From contig JAWLGR010000003.1 in NCBI GenBank assembly GCA_041684965.1, positions 248,001 through 312,000 on the forward strand: a stretch of 64,000 nucleotides of DNA. The letters are read 5' to 3'. The stretch's first letter is position 1. Each line of letters starts with the position of its first letter. Shown here one piece after another: positions 17,674 to 26,651 of the stretch. The notes below the pieces were generated by a model. It ran no database searches and was not told the DNA's origin. It saw only the letters and a list, made by a program, of their open reading frames with translations. Source of the DNA: Mariniphaga sp041684965 (GTDB lineage Bacteria > Bacteroidota > Bacteroidia > Bacteroidales > Prolixibacteraceae). The position numbers and the translations under genes are program-made.

Positions 17674-17886
17674 ATGGAAACACTCACCAAAACATTAAAT
17701 ATGCACTCGCCAAAACTAATGGAGATACCAGGAGTTGTGGGAACCGGTCAGGGAGAAGTGGCAAACTCGCCTTGCATCAAGGTTTTTGTAGAAAATCTAA
17801 CACCAGAGCTTAAAGAAAAAATTCCGGAAACCATCGAAAATTATCCTGTAATAATTGAAGAAACAGGAAAGTTTAATAGCTTGTAA
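17674..17886 (+). CDS. small protein resembling the protease N-terminal domain
   Basis: A 70-residue protein without a signal peptide. Its core aligns with the N-terminal domain of the protease immediately upstream: here PGVVGTGQG then IPETIENYPVIIEETGKF, there PEVVGTGTG then LPVSIENVPVVPKVTGMF, with the same order and similar spacing. The shared positions include the VVGTG turn, IEN, PV and TG-x-F. It therefore looks like a free-standing, cytoplasmic copy of a propeptide-type domain. It could inhibit or chaperone the protease, protect the cytoplasm, or have an unrelated role. The ATG at 17674 lies just beyond the terminator hairpin. I know no named family. Confidence 0.7.
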   Translation: METLTKTLNMHSPKLMEIPGVVGTGQGEVANSPCIKVFVENLTPELKEKIPETIENYPVIIEETGKFNSL

Positions 17887-17975
17887 ATTAGATTTCGAAA
17901 AATTAAAAGTGGATTTAAACTTTTTTAATTATTTCAGAATAAAAACTCTTTTTAGTTCTTTTCTGTTGAATTTTC

Positions 17976-17983
17976 TATTTTTG
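17976..17983 (+). promoter_or_regulatory. -7 box (TATTTTTG) for trhO
   Basis: Exact TAnnTTTG match 23 bases before the ATG at 18007; the -33 box is not clear (a TTAG occurs near the expected position). Confidence 0.5.
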
Positions 17984-18006
17984 CCCCCCATTATTTTCAA
18001 AAAAAA

Positions 18007-19050
18007 ATGTTTTTACACAATAAAATAAACAGGGAAGTACTCATAAAGCGCCTGATGGAAGAACCCTTCAGCCGCAAAACCATATCGTTTTACAAATACC
18101 ACTACCTGGATAACCCTCAGGAGTTCAGGGACAGCATTTACCGCGACTGGTTTTCCTTAAACTGTTTTGGACGGATTTACGTTGCACGTGAAGGAATAAA
18201 CGCACAGATGAGCGTGCCGGAACATCATTTTGATGAGTTTCTGAAATCTCTTGAAAATTATGAAATACTGAAAGGCCTTCCCATTAAATATGCCATAGAA
18301 GACGACGGAAAATCGTTTTATAAGCTCACCATAAAGGTGCGGCCAAAACTGGTTGCCGATGGTTTGGATGATGGCGCCTATGATGTCACAAATGTTGGAA
18401 AGCACCTTTCCGCCCTGGAATTCCATGATCTGGCAGGGAAAGACAACACAGTCATTGTTGATATGCGTAATTTTTATGAAAGTGAAATCGGGCACTTCGA
18501 AGGAGCTTTATGTCCACAGGCTGACACGTTCCGCGAAGAACTGGAAATTGTAACCGGTTTGCTTGAGGATAAAAAGGACAAAAAAATACTGCTCTATTGC
18601 ACAGGTGGCATCCGCTGTGAGAAGGCAAGCGCCTATCTTAAACATAACGGATTTAAAGATGTGAACCAGCTGCACGGTGGTATATTGGAATATGCCCGGC
18701 AAATAAAAACCGCAAATCTTCAACCGAAATTCATTGGCAAGAACTTTGTTTTTGATGAACGCCTGGGTGAAAGCATAAACGGTCTAATCATCTCCCGTTG
18801 CCATCAATGCGGAAAGCCCTCTGATACCCACACCAACTGTGCCAACAACAACTGCCACCTGCTGTTCATTCAGTGCCCCGAATGTGCCCTCAAATTTAAT
18901 GGTTGCTGTTCTTCGGAATGTATAGAAGAATTACAGGGAAACAACAATTTTGCAAAAGCAAGGGCATTTAAGTATAGCAACAAAAAAAAATACCGGAAAA
19001 GCCTGGCTTTATTACTTGAAGAACGAAAAAACAATGGTGTGGAAAAATAA
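18007..19050 (+). CDS. trhO: tRNA uridine(34) hydroxylase (rhodanese-related, YceA/TrhO)
   Basis: A 347-residue protein of the TrhO (YceA) family, which uses oxygen to hydroxylate U34 of certain tRNAs on the way to 5-(carboxy)methoxyuridine. It has the N-terminal acylphosphatase-like domain with CFGRIYVAREGINAQMS, a rhodanese domain (about 130-230) with the active Cys198 in LYCTGGIRCEKASAYL, and a C-terminal cysteine-rich tail (CHQCGKPS, CPECALKFNGCCSSEC) typical of the family and probably metal-binding. It likely forms its own transcription unit from a -7 box just upstream. Confidence 0.95.
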   Translation: MFLHNKINREVLIKRLMEEPFSRKTISFYKYHYLDNPQEFRDSIYRDWFSLNCFGRIYVAREGINAQMSVPEHHFDEFLKSLENYEILKGLPIKYAIEDDGKSFYKLTIKVRPKLVADGLDDGAYDVTNVGKHLSALEFHDLAGKDNTVIVDMRNFYESEIGHFEGALCPQADTFREELEIVTGLLEDKKDKKILLYCTGGIRCEKASAYLKHNGFKDVNQLHGGILEYARQIKTANLQPKFIGKNFVFDERLGESINGLIISRCHQCGKPSDTHTNCANNNCHLLFIQCPECALKFNGCCSSECIEELQGNNNFAKARAFKYSNKKKYRKSLALLLEERKNNGVEK

Positions 19051-19156
19051 TCTGCACATTTAAAAAAGCATATCAGTAAGTTCCGTATAATGAAACAGCA
19101 ACAGGAACATTAGCAAAAGCAAACAATAGCCTGCAGGTTGATTCTTCCCGATTAAT

Positions 19157-19164
19157 TACCTTTG
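19157..19164 (+). promoter_or_regulatory. -7 box (TACCTTTG) for the dus gene
   Basis: Exact TAnnTTTG match; a TTG at 19138-19140 is 16 bases upstream, slightly short for a -33 box. About 41 bases before the ATG at 19206. Confidence 0.5.
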
Positions 19165-19205
19165 TAAACTTTCTAAAGCGTGCAACCTGTCCTGTAAAAT
19201 ATTTA

Positions 19206-20201
19206 ATGAATAACTTTTGGCAACATATTAAACATCCTGCATTTTCCCTGGCACCTATGGAAGATGTTACCGATACGGTTTTCCGTGAAATTGTATTGGG
19301 AACGGCATCCCCGGACAAATTGCAGGTTGTATTTACTGAGTTCACTTCGGTGGAAGGGATGAACCATCCCGTAGGCAGGGACCGTGTTTCAGAGCGCCTG
19401 ATTGTAAATGAATCGGAAAGAAAACTGCTACTGGAAAAAAATGTGAAACTGGTAGCACAGATATGGGGACGAAATCCTGAGATGTATTATAAAGTTGCAA
19501 AATACATCAGCGAAAATTACCAGTTCGACGGGCTGGACATAAACATGGGATGTCCTGTTAAAAAAGTCATTAAAACCGGGGCATGCAGTGCGCTCATTGG
19601 AGAACCCCAACTGGCACAGGAGATTATTCTGGCTACAAAGGAAGGCACCCATTTACCGGTAAGTGTAAAAACCCGCACAGGAATCAATAAGCATCAGACC
19701 GAAGAATGGATCACCCTCCTGCTCGAAACAAAACCTGCAGCCATAATCCTTCATGGACGAACCCAAAAGATGCAGTCAGAAGGGGAAGCAAGCTGGGAAG
19801 AAATAAGCAAAGCCGTTAAAATCAGAAATCAGATTGAACCGGCCATACCTATCCACGGCAACGGCGATGTATTTTCCATGGCCGATGGATTGCAAAAAGT
19901 AAAAGAAACAGGAGTGAACGGCATCATGATTGGCAGGGGAATTTTTCAAAATCCCTGGTTCTTTGATTCTGGGAAAGTAGAAATCCAACAGGAGGAACGG
20001 ATTCATAAGTTGCTGGAGCATACCCTTCTGTTCGACAAAACCTGGAGAGGCAAAAAGAATTTCAACATCCTGAAACGGTTTTACAAAATATACCTGAACA
20101 GCTTTCCCGGAGCAGCAAAAATGAGGGCTGATCTAATGGAAGCCCAGGGGTATGAGGATGTTTACAGCTATTTCGAAAAAAAGAATCCAAATCCGAAATA
20201 A
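19206..20201 (+). CDS. tRNA-dihydrouridine synthase family protein
   Basis: A 331-residue FMN-dependent TIM-barrel enzyme that reduces uridine to dihydrouridine in tRNA D-loops. Family landmarks: FSLAPMEDVTDTVFR at the N-terminus, DINMGCPVKKV with the catalytic Cys116, SVKTRTG, ILHGRTQKMQSEG and GNGDV followed by GIMIGRGIFQNPW, the FMN-phosphate site. It is closest in feel to the DusB/DusC-like bacterial enzymes, but the subtype and position modified cannot be set from sequence alone. It stands alone between trhO and a weak terminator. Confidence 0.93.
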   Translation: MNNFWQHIKHPAFSLAPMEDVTDTVFREIVLGTASPDKLQVVFTEFTSVEGMNHPVGRDRVSERLIVNESERKLLLEKNVKLVAQIWGRNPEMYYKVAKYISENYQFDGLDINMGCPVKKVIKTGACSALIGEPQLAQEIILATKEGTHLPVSVKTRTGINKHQTEEWITLLLETKPAAIILHGRTQKMQSEGEASWEEISKAVKIRNQIEPAIPIHGNGDVFSMADGLQKVKETGVNGIMIGRGIFQNPWFFDSGKVEIQQEERIHKLLEHTLLFDKTWRGKKNFNILKRFYKIYLNSFPGAAKMRADLMEAQGYEDVYSYFEKKNPNPK

Positions 20202-20552
20202 AAATCACAATAAAGAATCCGGATAATTTAATTCGGCGCTAAATTTTGAAATGTTTATCTCCTTGCCAAAGAAAACCTTTTTAAAATAGTTTTCTTTTTA
20301 CAGGTATTTGAACAACCGTATTTCAATTGACGCACAGGGTAAATTAAATAATTTTCGCTTTACTAAAATTTTTTATCTTTCTGTCTTTGATTGATTGCAG
20401 AAAGTTCAACCAAATAAAGAGCAATTATAAATTGCCGTTTGCAAAAAGCAGGTCAAAATACTGTAATTTAAAAAGATCAACCAAACAATTTGCCATCTGA
20501 ATGTGTACCATATTAAAGCAATATTTTTTACCGCAATAAAGCACGCACCAAT
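20202..20552. other. intergenic region with weak terminator only
   Basis: About 350 AT-rich bases before the P-type ATPase. Besides the hairpin at 20268-20299 I see no gene. TTATCTTTC near 20371 is one mismatch from a -7 box. Confidence 0.5.
20268..20299 (+). terminator. probable terminator after the dus gene
   Basis: AAAGAAAAC (20268-20276) and GTTTTCTTT (20289-20297) form a nine-pair AT-rich stem with a twelve-base loop, followed by more T. Its low GC content makes it weak. Confidence 0.45.
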
Positions 20553-23255
20553 ATGGCAGAAAAGAGCGACGAAACAAAAAAGGCATGGCACTCGATGAAG
20601 GCCGAGGAGGTTATTGAACAACTGAACACCGATAAAAAAGAGGGTCTCAGCGACGATGAGGTATCCGAAAGACAAAAAAAATACGGAAAAAACAAACTCC
20701 CCAAAGGAAAAAAGCAGCCCTGGTGGAAGCGGTTGCTTTTGCAGTTCAATAATGTCTTGATCTATGTCCTCCTGGCTGCAGCTGTAATAACTGCCATTAT
20801 GGATCACTGGATTGACACCTGGGTTATTTTAGCCGTAGTTATCATAAACGCGCTCATCGGATTTATCCAGGAAGGGAAGGCGGAAAAAGCGCTGGAAAGC
20901 ATCAGCAAAATGCTTTCGCTTGAGGCTGTTGTCAAACGAAAAGGCAATAAAAAAACCGTTGATGCCGAGGAGCTTGTACCCGGGGATATTATCCTGCTGA
21001 AATCGGGCGATAAAATTCCAGCCGATGTCCGCCTGTTAAATGTCAAGGATTTTCAGGTAGAAGAATCACCCTTAACGGGGGAATCCACAGCAGTAGATAA
21101 ATCAGTTGATTCGGTTGAAGAAGATGCCATTATTGGCGACCAGACATCAATGGCTTTTTCAGGTACGGTGGTTACTTACGGAAAGGCAACCGGAGTTGTG
21201 GTAGCCACAGGATCTGATTCCGAATTAGGGAAGATCAATAAAATGATTTCGGAGGTGGAAAAAATTACCACTCCCCTGCTGCAACAAATTGAGAAATTTG
21301 GCAAATGGTTGTCGCTTATTATTCTGGTCATTACCGCGGGTTTCTTTGCCTACGGAAGGTTTATCCACGGCAGGGACCTTGATGACATGTTTCTGGCTGC
21401 CATAGGATTGGTAGTAGCTGCCATTCCTGAAGGATTGCCCGCTATAATGACAATAACACTGGCTACTGGCGTACAGCGTATGGCCGGCAGGAATGCTATA
21501 ATCCGGCGGCTGCCGTCGGTAGAAACCCTTGGAGCGGTTAATGTTATCTGTTCGGATAAAACAGGCACACTTACCCGAAACGAGATGACCGCAAAAACGG
21601 TAATTACAGCCGACAGGGAATATTCAGTGGAAGGAACAGGGTACGAGCCTGAAGGCAAAATCAAGGCAGATGACAAAGAAATTAATCCGGAAGAGGATAA
21701 GGTATTTAACCGGCTGTTACAAACTTTACGATGCACCAACAGCTCAGAAATAGAGCAAAACGATGAGGGAAAATGGACCCTTACAGGAACTCCAACCGAA
21801 GGAGCCTTGCTAACCCTCAGTTATAAAGGAGGAATGAAAGATTTTAAACCCAAACGGCTTGACCATGTACCATTTGAATCGGAACATAAATACAGCGCTT
21901 CGTTGAATAAAGTAGACGATGAGATTTTCACTTTCGTCACAGGTGCGCCGGAAAGACTGATTGACATGTGCGACAAACAATTAACCACCGAAGGTGAAAA
22001 AAAGATAGATAAAAAGTTTTGGGAAAAGAAAATGGAAGAAATAGCAGAAAAGGGGCAACGAATGCTTGCTGCTGCTTTTGAAAAAACCGACAGCAACCGG
22101 TCGGAAATTAATAAAAAGGATGTGGAAAAAAATAAAACATTCCTTGGATTAATTGGCATCATTGACCCACCACGGGAAGAAGCCATCGAAGCAATTAAAG
22201 AATGCAAAAATGCCGGAGTAAATGTAAAAATGATAACCGGAGATCATGCCATTACAGCCAAAGCAATAGGGAAACAAATTGGTATAGGCGACGGGGAAAA
22301 AGTGAAAACAGGTAAAGAGTTGGAAAACATCAGTGATGAAGAAATGAGAAAGGTGGTAAAAGAATACGATGTATATGCACGTACCAGCCCGGAGCACAAA
22401 CTGCGGCTGGTAAAGGCTCTTCAGGAAAATGACAAACTGGTTGCAATGACGGGCGATGGGGTGAACGATGCACCCGCTTTGAAAAAGGCCAACATAGGTA
22501 TTGCCATGGGCATTAAAGGAACGGAAGTTTCCAAAGATGCTTCGGAAATGGTACTTGCCGATGATAATTTTGCCTCCATTGTACACGCCATAGAAGAAGG
22601 ACGTACTGTGTATGACAACCTGCGAAAGGCCTTGTTGTTTATACTGCCTACAAACGGTGCCGAATCTTTGGTCCTTATGTCATCCATTTTGCTTGGAATT
22701 GTAATGCCTATAACACCGGTTCAAATTCTTTGGGTAAACATGGTTACAGCGGTTACACTTGCTCTTGCTCTTTCATTCGAACCCATGGAAGAAAATGTAA
22801 TGGAACGGCAACCCCGCAAATCAGGTGACCCCATACTGGGTAAATTTTTTCTCTGGCGAATAATATTTGTTTCATTCCTGATTGGCGGAATGACACTTGG
22901 AATTTTCAAATACATGCAGGCACTCGATCTTAACGACGCTATTGCCCGGACAGTTGCAGTGAATACCCTTGTTGCAGGGCAATTGTTTTATTTGTTCAAC
23001 AGCCGGAAAATAAAGCTGCCCGGAGTAGGAAAAAATTTCTTTAAAAATAAATACGCCTTTTATGCTGCAGGTGCCTTAATTGTGTTGCAGTTACTGTTTG
23101 TATATGTTCCTTTTATGAATACATTTTTTGGCACTGAAAGCATTGAATTGAAATACTGGCTCTATCCTTTAGCCGCCGGGTTGGCTGTCTTCATTATCGT
23201 TGAAATAGAAAAATTTATTGCCAGGAAATTTGATGAAAGAAAAAAAGAGGATTAA
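20553..23255 (+). CDS. P-type cation-transporting ATPase (P2 type)
   Basis: A 900-residue ion pump of the HAD-IC P-type ATPase family in the inner membrane. It has the N-terminal cation-ATPase domain (LSDDEVSERQKKYGKNKLP), actuator motif TGES (175-178), helix 4 with AAIPEGLPA, the phosphorylated Asp335 in SDKTGTLT, the hinge MTGDGVNDAP, and six C-terminal helices. The layout is that of calcium or sodium/potassium type pumps. In helix 6 the stretch NMVTAVTLALALSFEP has Ala where SERCA has the calcium-ligating Asp (NLVTDG). This is seen in a bacterial branch of uncertain ion choice, so I do not assign calcium with confidence. Single gene. Confidence 0.93.
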   Translation: MAEKSDETKKAWHSMKAEEVIEQLNTDKKEGLSDDEVSERQKKYGKNKLPKGKKQPWWKRLLLQFNNVLIYVLLAAAVITAIMDHWIDTWVILAVVIINALIGFIQEGKAEKALESISKMLSLEAVVKRKGNKKTVDAEELVPGDIILLKSGDKIPADVRLLNVKDFQVEESPLTGESTAVDKSVDSVEEDAIIGDQTSMAFSGTVVTYGKATGVVVATGSDSELGKINKMISEVEKITTPLLQQIEKFGKWLSLIILVITAGFFAYGRFIHGRDLDDMFLAAIGLVVAAIPEGLPAIMTITLATGVQRMAGRNAIIRRLPSVETLGAVNVICSDKTGTLTRNEMTAKTVITADREYSVEGTGYEPEGKIKADDKEINPEEDKVFNRLLQTLRCTNSSEIEQNDEGKWTLTGTPTEGALLTLSYKGGMKDFKPKRLDHVPFESEHKYSASLNKVDDEIFTFVTGAPERLIDMCDKQLTTEGEKKIDKKFWEKKMEEIAEKGQRMLAAAFEKTDSNRSEINKKDVEKNKTFLGLIGIIDPPREEAIEAIKECKNAGVNVKMITGDHAITAKAIGKQIGIGDGEKVKTGKELENISDEEMRKVVKEYDVYARTSPEHKLRLVKALQENDKLVAMTGDGVNDAPALKKANIGIAMGIKGTEVSKDASEMVLADDNFASIVHAIEEGRTVYDNLRKALLFILPTNGAESLVLMSSILLGIVMPITPVQILWVNMVTAVTLALALSFEPMEENVMERQPRKSGDPILGKFFLWRIIFVSFLIGGMTLGIFKYMQALDLNDAIARTVAVNTLVAGQLFYLFNSRKIKLPGVGKNFFKNKYAFYAAGALIVLQLLFVYVPFMNTFFGTESIELKYWLYPLAAGLAVFIIVEIEKFIARKFDERKKED

Positions 23256-23389
23256 TTGTAATTAAGCAGATACATCCGGTTTTTCCGAAAGAAACGGGAT
23301 AAAAGTACGTTTACACCCGAAAAATTTGTATTTACAGACAATTTTATAGTGTTGGCAAAAAAAATTAGCCCGAAAAAAAAATTCCTCCT

Positions 23390-23416
23390 ATTTTCAGTAA
23401 AATTTTTACTGAAAAT
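23390..23416 (+). promoter_or_regulatory. 27-base perfect palindrome before the propeller gene
   Basis: ATTTTCAGTAAAA (23390-23402), one central T, and the exact reverse complement (23404-23416), ending nine bases before the ATG at 23426. It is too AT-rich and badly placed for a terminator of the ATPase gene; an operator or a start-site-masking RNA hairpin fits better. Confidence 0.5.
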
Positions 23417-23425
23417 CAGCTACAA

Positions 23426-24673
23426 ATGAAACCGGCAATCTTTTTATTTATCACTGTATTTATCTTCACCTGCAAATCAGGGGAAGAAAGAATCTACCAA
23501 TGGCGGGGTGAAAACCGTTCCGGGGTATATAATGAAGCGGGATTGCTCCAATCCTGGCCCGATTCAGGACCTGATGAACTCTGGGTTGCTGAAGGGATAG
23601 GCAATGGGTTCGGTTCACCAACGGTAACAGAGAATGAAATTTTTATAACCGGCGAAGCAGACAGCACAGCGTGGTTGTATTGTTTCGGTCTGAACGGAAA
23701 TCTTTTATGGAAGCAGAATATAGGGCCTGAATGGGCAAAACATTATCCTGGTTCGCGTTCCGCCCCTACAGTAACCGGTGATCTGGTTTATGCCGTAACC
23801 GGTATGGGCAGAATAACCTGCCTAAAGCGTCAAACTGGTTTTATTGTCTGGTCCAAAAACTTAGTTTCTGATTTTGAAGGTATACTTCCCTATCATGGAT
23901 ATTCTGAAGCGCCTGTGGCTGAAGGGAATAAAATTTTCATTTCCCCCGGCGGCAAAAAATACAATGTGGTGTCCCTGAACCGCTTTACCGGAAACATTAT
24001 ATGGTCATGCAATGGAATGGGTGAACGAATGGCTTATAACCCGGGAAATATTATTGAACTGCCGTCACGGAAGATTTTTGTAACTTTTTCGGCATACCAT
24101 CTGTTGGGAATAGATACCGAAACGGGAGAATTATTATGGACTCACCCTCAGGACAATACTCCTGTTGAAAAACGTGAACCTGGAATTGGTGATACCCACT
24201 GCAACAATGTAATTTTTGAAAAGGGGTATCTATTCTATGCTGCCGGCGACGGAAACAGGGGCGTAAAGCTCAGGCTTTCAGAAGATGGTTCCCAAATAAC
24301 AGAAATCTGGCGAACCGATGATCTCGACAGCTATATGAGCGGATTTGTCAAAATTGGCAACTATTTGTATGGTTGCGGTACCAGGAAAAAAGACCTCCGG
24401 AGTTTCGATTCCTCTTCAGGTAATGTGCTTGACTCGCTTCGAACCGGCACAGGTGCGGTTGTGGCTGCAGGAAATATGCTTTATTATTACAACTGGAGTG
24501 GTGAATTGTCATTGATCCGTTGTGAGGAAGGAAAACTTGAAAAAATCAGTTCACTAAAAATTGCAAAAGGCACTAAAGAACATTTCTCACATCCTGTTAT
24601 TAAAAATGGAATCCTATATCAGCGCCGCGGAAATGCATTAATGGCATTCGATATCCGTGTTCAAAAAGGCTAA
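23426..24673 (+). CDS. PQQ-like beta-propeller lipoprotein
   Basis: A 415-residue probable lipoprotein (leader ending IFTC, Cys16) built of repeated propeller blades of the PQQ/quinoprotein-dehydrogenase-like type: recurring G-x-LLWKQN, TGFIVWSKN, TGNIIWSC and TGELLWTHP strands are typical blade ends, with PVAEGNKIFISPGG between. Many Bacteroidota encode such proteins outside the cytoplasm as binding scaffolds or as uncharacterised enzymes. No residues identify a PQQ cofactor, so catalytic activity is doubtful. It follows the P-type ATPase by 170 bases, probably as a separate unit given the palindrome in between. Confidence 0.82.
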   Translation: MKPAIFLFITVFIFTCKSGEERIYQWRGENRSGVYNEAGLLQSWPDSGPDELWVAEGIGNGFGSPTVTENEIFITGEADSTAWLYCFGLNGNLLWKQNIGPEWAKHYPGSRSAPTVTGDLVYAVTGMGRITCLKRQTGFIVWSKNLVSDFEGILPYHGYSEAPVAEGNKIFISPGGKKYNVVSLNRFTGNIIWSCNGMGERMAYNPGNIIELPSRKIFVTFSAYHLLGIDTETGELLWTHPQDNTPVEKREPGIGDTHCNNVIFEKGYLFYAAGDGNRGVKLRLSEDGSQITEIWRTDDLDSYMSGFVKIGNYLYGCGTRKKDLRSFDSSSGNVLDSLRTGTGAVVAAGNMLYYYNWSGELSLIRCEEGKLEKISSLKIAKGTKEHFSHPVIKNGILYQRRGNALMAFDIRVQKG

Positions 24674-25310
24674 ATGTTTTGAGAATAATCCACCTGGTAA
24701 TTTGTATTCCTATTCCTGACAGCTGGAGTATTCCTTGCCATCCCCCCTGCATCAGAAATAAAGTGAATAGAAGCTTTAAAAATTCCAAAATTCCGCCTAA
24801 AGCTTTCTATCTTTCTGAATCTTTGGCTTTTTAATTCACTGGTTAATAAGAAAGGATTTTAACATCTAAATTATTAATCCCTCCATACCGTATTTAAAAT
24901 CCACAGGTTGATTCCAGTTCAAGATTACTCCTGAACCATACTTTGTCCAGATCAAATTCGCGAATTATCGAATTTAATCCGGATCAGGTCTATTGAAAAA
25001 ATAAAGAATCACCAGAAGATTTGCATAAATCTTTTAATAAACTTTTCAGCCATGCAATTATCAGAGGCTGATACTATCAAAAAATAATATCTTATGATGT
25101 CCGGAAATAAAGTAACAGGATTGGTCAATAAATTGCCAGAAATGGGGGAATCGTCCGGCACAAATTAATTCAGCCGGTTTTCAGTAAGAAAAAAGAAAGC
25201 AGAAAAGTGCTATATCATCTATTAAAAATCCGGCAATAGTTGGCTAAATACAATAGTTTGATTAACCACTCTGTACTTTTACCAACAATTGCCGGATTTT
25301 ATATACCAAA
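24674..25310. other. intergenic region between convergent genes, no gene seen
   Basis: About 637 bases separating the propeller gene from the uronate cluster. It holds an 8-base inverted repeat (24771-24778 with 24798-24805) that might be a weak terminator, a 24-codon frame at 25094-25168 without support, and the long hairpin at 25225-25300. I see no real gene; the length suggests eroded sequence. Confidence 0.5.
25225..25300 (-). terminator. long-loop hairpin ending the uronate operon
   Basis: AAAATCCGGCAATAGTTGG (25225-25243) pairs with CCAACAATTGCCGGATTTT (25282-25300) at 18 of 19 positions, enclosing a 38-base loop. On the minus strand it follows the DUF4861 stop by ten bases and runs into TTTTTAAT. 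The loop is unusually long for an intrinsic terminator. Confidence 0.65.
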
Positions 25311-26582
25311 TTAAAGAATTACTATCTGTTCTGAAAGCTTCTCAGATTCTTCGGTAATATATTGCCTGAATCCCTCTTCTGTTTTCCACTGGTCATTATC
25401 AAGGCCCCAAACAGAAAAGAAATAATGTTTAGCGGGTTTCCCGCTTTCACAATTCTGTCCGATGTAATAGGTTTCCGAGATTATATTACTGAATCCTTTT
25501 TCAGGAACGGTTTCATACCCCAATTGAAAAAAGTTTATATCGGTGGTCCTGCCTATTTTTCCGGCTTCACTCCGGGGAACAATGACCGCCATGCCCAATT
25601 CATCATTATTCAACGACTGGACATCGTGTGTACCGATGCATTGAAAAGTCCCTGCAGTAAATTCGAACGGTTGTCTCTTCAGATGACTGGTAACAATTCC
25701 TGTAACAATCTGTGAAGCCGCCGGTGCAGACTGTACCGTCACATCCGATTCAAACCAGTATTTGCCCGGATAAATAGTTATCCGTTCCACAGCAGCAAGT
25801 ATATCACCATCAACATCCCATCCTTCGTATCTAAGTTCGAATACCGAACGAACCGGCCCTTCTGCAATTTTATAATATTCATATACATCGGTAGAACCAA
25901 GTCTGAAAAGCGAATCGTTCTTAAGCAGGGCAATTCCCCCCGAACCGAGTGAACTTCCGCAATGCAACACGTCCATACCCCAATCGGCCAGCGTATGGTA
26001 ATCACCCAACTCAGGCGTATTAACAATATCGGCAATCATTAGAGGCATACGCTTCCCGAACAAATCTTTCACATTTCGGCAATCGAAATAATTACGAAAC
26101 CCGATTTTATCGTTCTCCCAATTTACACTTTCCCCCTGGGCAATTACCTCAAAACCTTCTTTGCATGGTAAGGCTTTGTAATAATCCACTTCCACAAAGG
26201 AACCATCTTCCTGTTTAATTCCCAGCCGCAGATTGGTTCGTTTTTCAAATGCCGGCGGATAATTGCTGCCATCAACCCATTCTACCTTAATCTCTTTTGT
26301 TTCACCAGGGGAGAAATCCAGCAACAATGCCACCTCATCCCAAACGCCATTGCCATTAAGATCATCAAGCTGAAAAGGAACCAGTGAATTGTCAGAGTTT
26401 CTGAACAGTGGAAATTTTCCTTCTGCGATATTCACCTTTTGCTGCAATTCCTCTTTAGAAAGAACAATAACTTCATCGGGTCTGGCAATATCCAACGGGT
26501 TTTTAAAGGAAAGACCCGCTTCTTTTCCACAGGAAAACAGAAGGCCGGCAATCAGTATAATTAAATAAGATTTTATTTTCAT
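25311..26582 (-). CDS. DUF4861 family lipoprotein of a uronate-utilisation operon
   Basis: A 423-residue probable lipoprotein (leader ending LLFSC) that I place in the DUF4861 family, proteins that recur next to KduI/KduD and GH88/GH105 enzymes in Bacteroidota. The chain looks all-beta: VPFQLDDLNGNGVWDEVALLLDF and the mid-region DYHTLADWGMDVLHCGSSLGSGG are its most distinctive segments, the latter rich in His/Asp that could bind metal or substrate. Biochemical role is not established to my knowledge; handling of unsaturated uronyl oligosaccharides is inferred from context. The start at 26582 was chosen over 26630 because it begins a lipoprotein signal. Last gene of GH88-kduI-kduD-DUF4861. Confidence 0.8.
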   Translation of the reverse strand: MKIKSYLIILIAGLLFSCGKEAGLSFKNPLDIARPDEVIVLSKEELQQKVNIAEGKFPLFRNSDNSLVPFQLDDLNGNGVWDEVALLLDFSPGETKEIKVEWVDGSNYPPAFEKRTNLRLGIKQEDGSFVEVDYYKALPCKEGFEVIAQGESVNWENDKIGFRNYFDCRNVKDLFGKRMPLMIADIVNTPELGDYHTLADWGMDVLHCGSSLGSGGIALLKNDSLFRLGSTDVYEYYKIAEGPVRSVFELRYEGWDVDGDILAAVERITIYPGKYWFESDVTVQSAPAASQIVTGIVTSHLKRQPFEFTAGTFQCIGTHDVQSLNNDELGMAVIVPRSEAGKIGRTTDINFFQLGYETVPEKGFSNIISETYYIGQNCESGKPAKHYFFSVWGLDNDQWKTEEGFRQYITEESEKLSEQIVIL

Positions 26583-26618
26583 GTTATTAAAATTGTAAGT
26601 TTTCAATGGTATAACATG

Positions 26619-26640
26619 CCTGCCTGTCACGGCAGACAGG
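26619..26640. repeat. imperfect CCTGCCTG/CAGACAGG hairpin
   Basis: CCTG-C-CTG and CAG-A-CAGG arms around a short loop, in the gap between kduD and the DUF4861 gene. It resembles the CTGCC/GGCAG hairpin at 37614-37633. Confidence 0.4.
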
Positions 26641-26651
26641 GAATTCGCATG

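Noticed and set aside
25094..25168. 24-codon frame starting ATG ATG in the gap before the uronate cluster
   Set aside because: Too short, no motif and no signal for expression; expected by chance in 637 bases.
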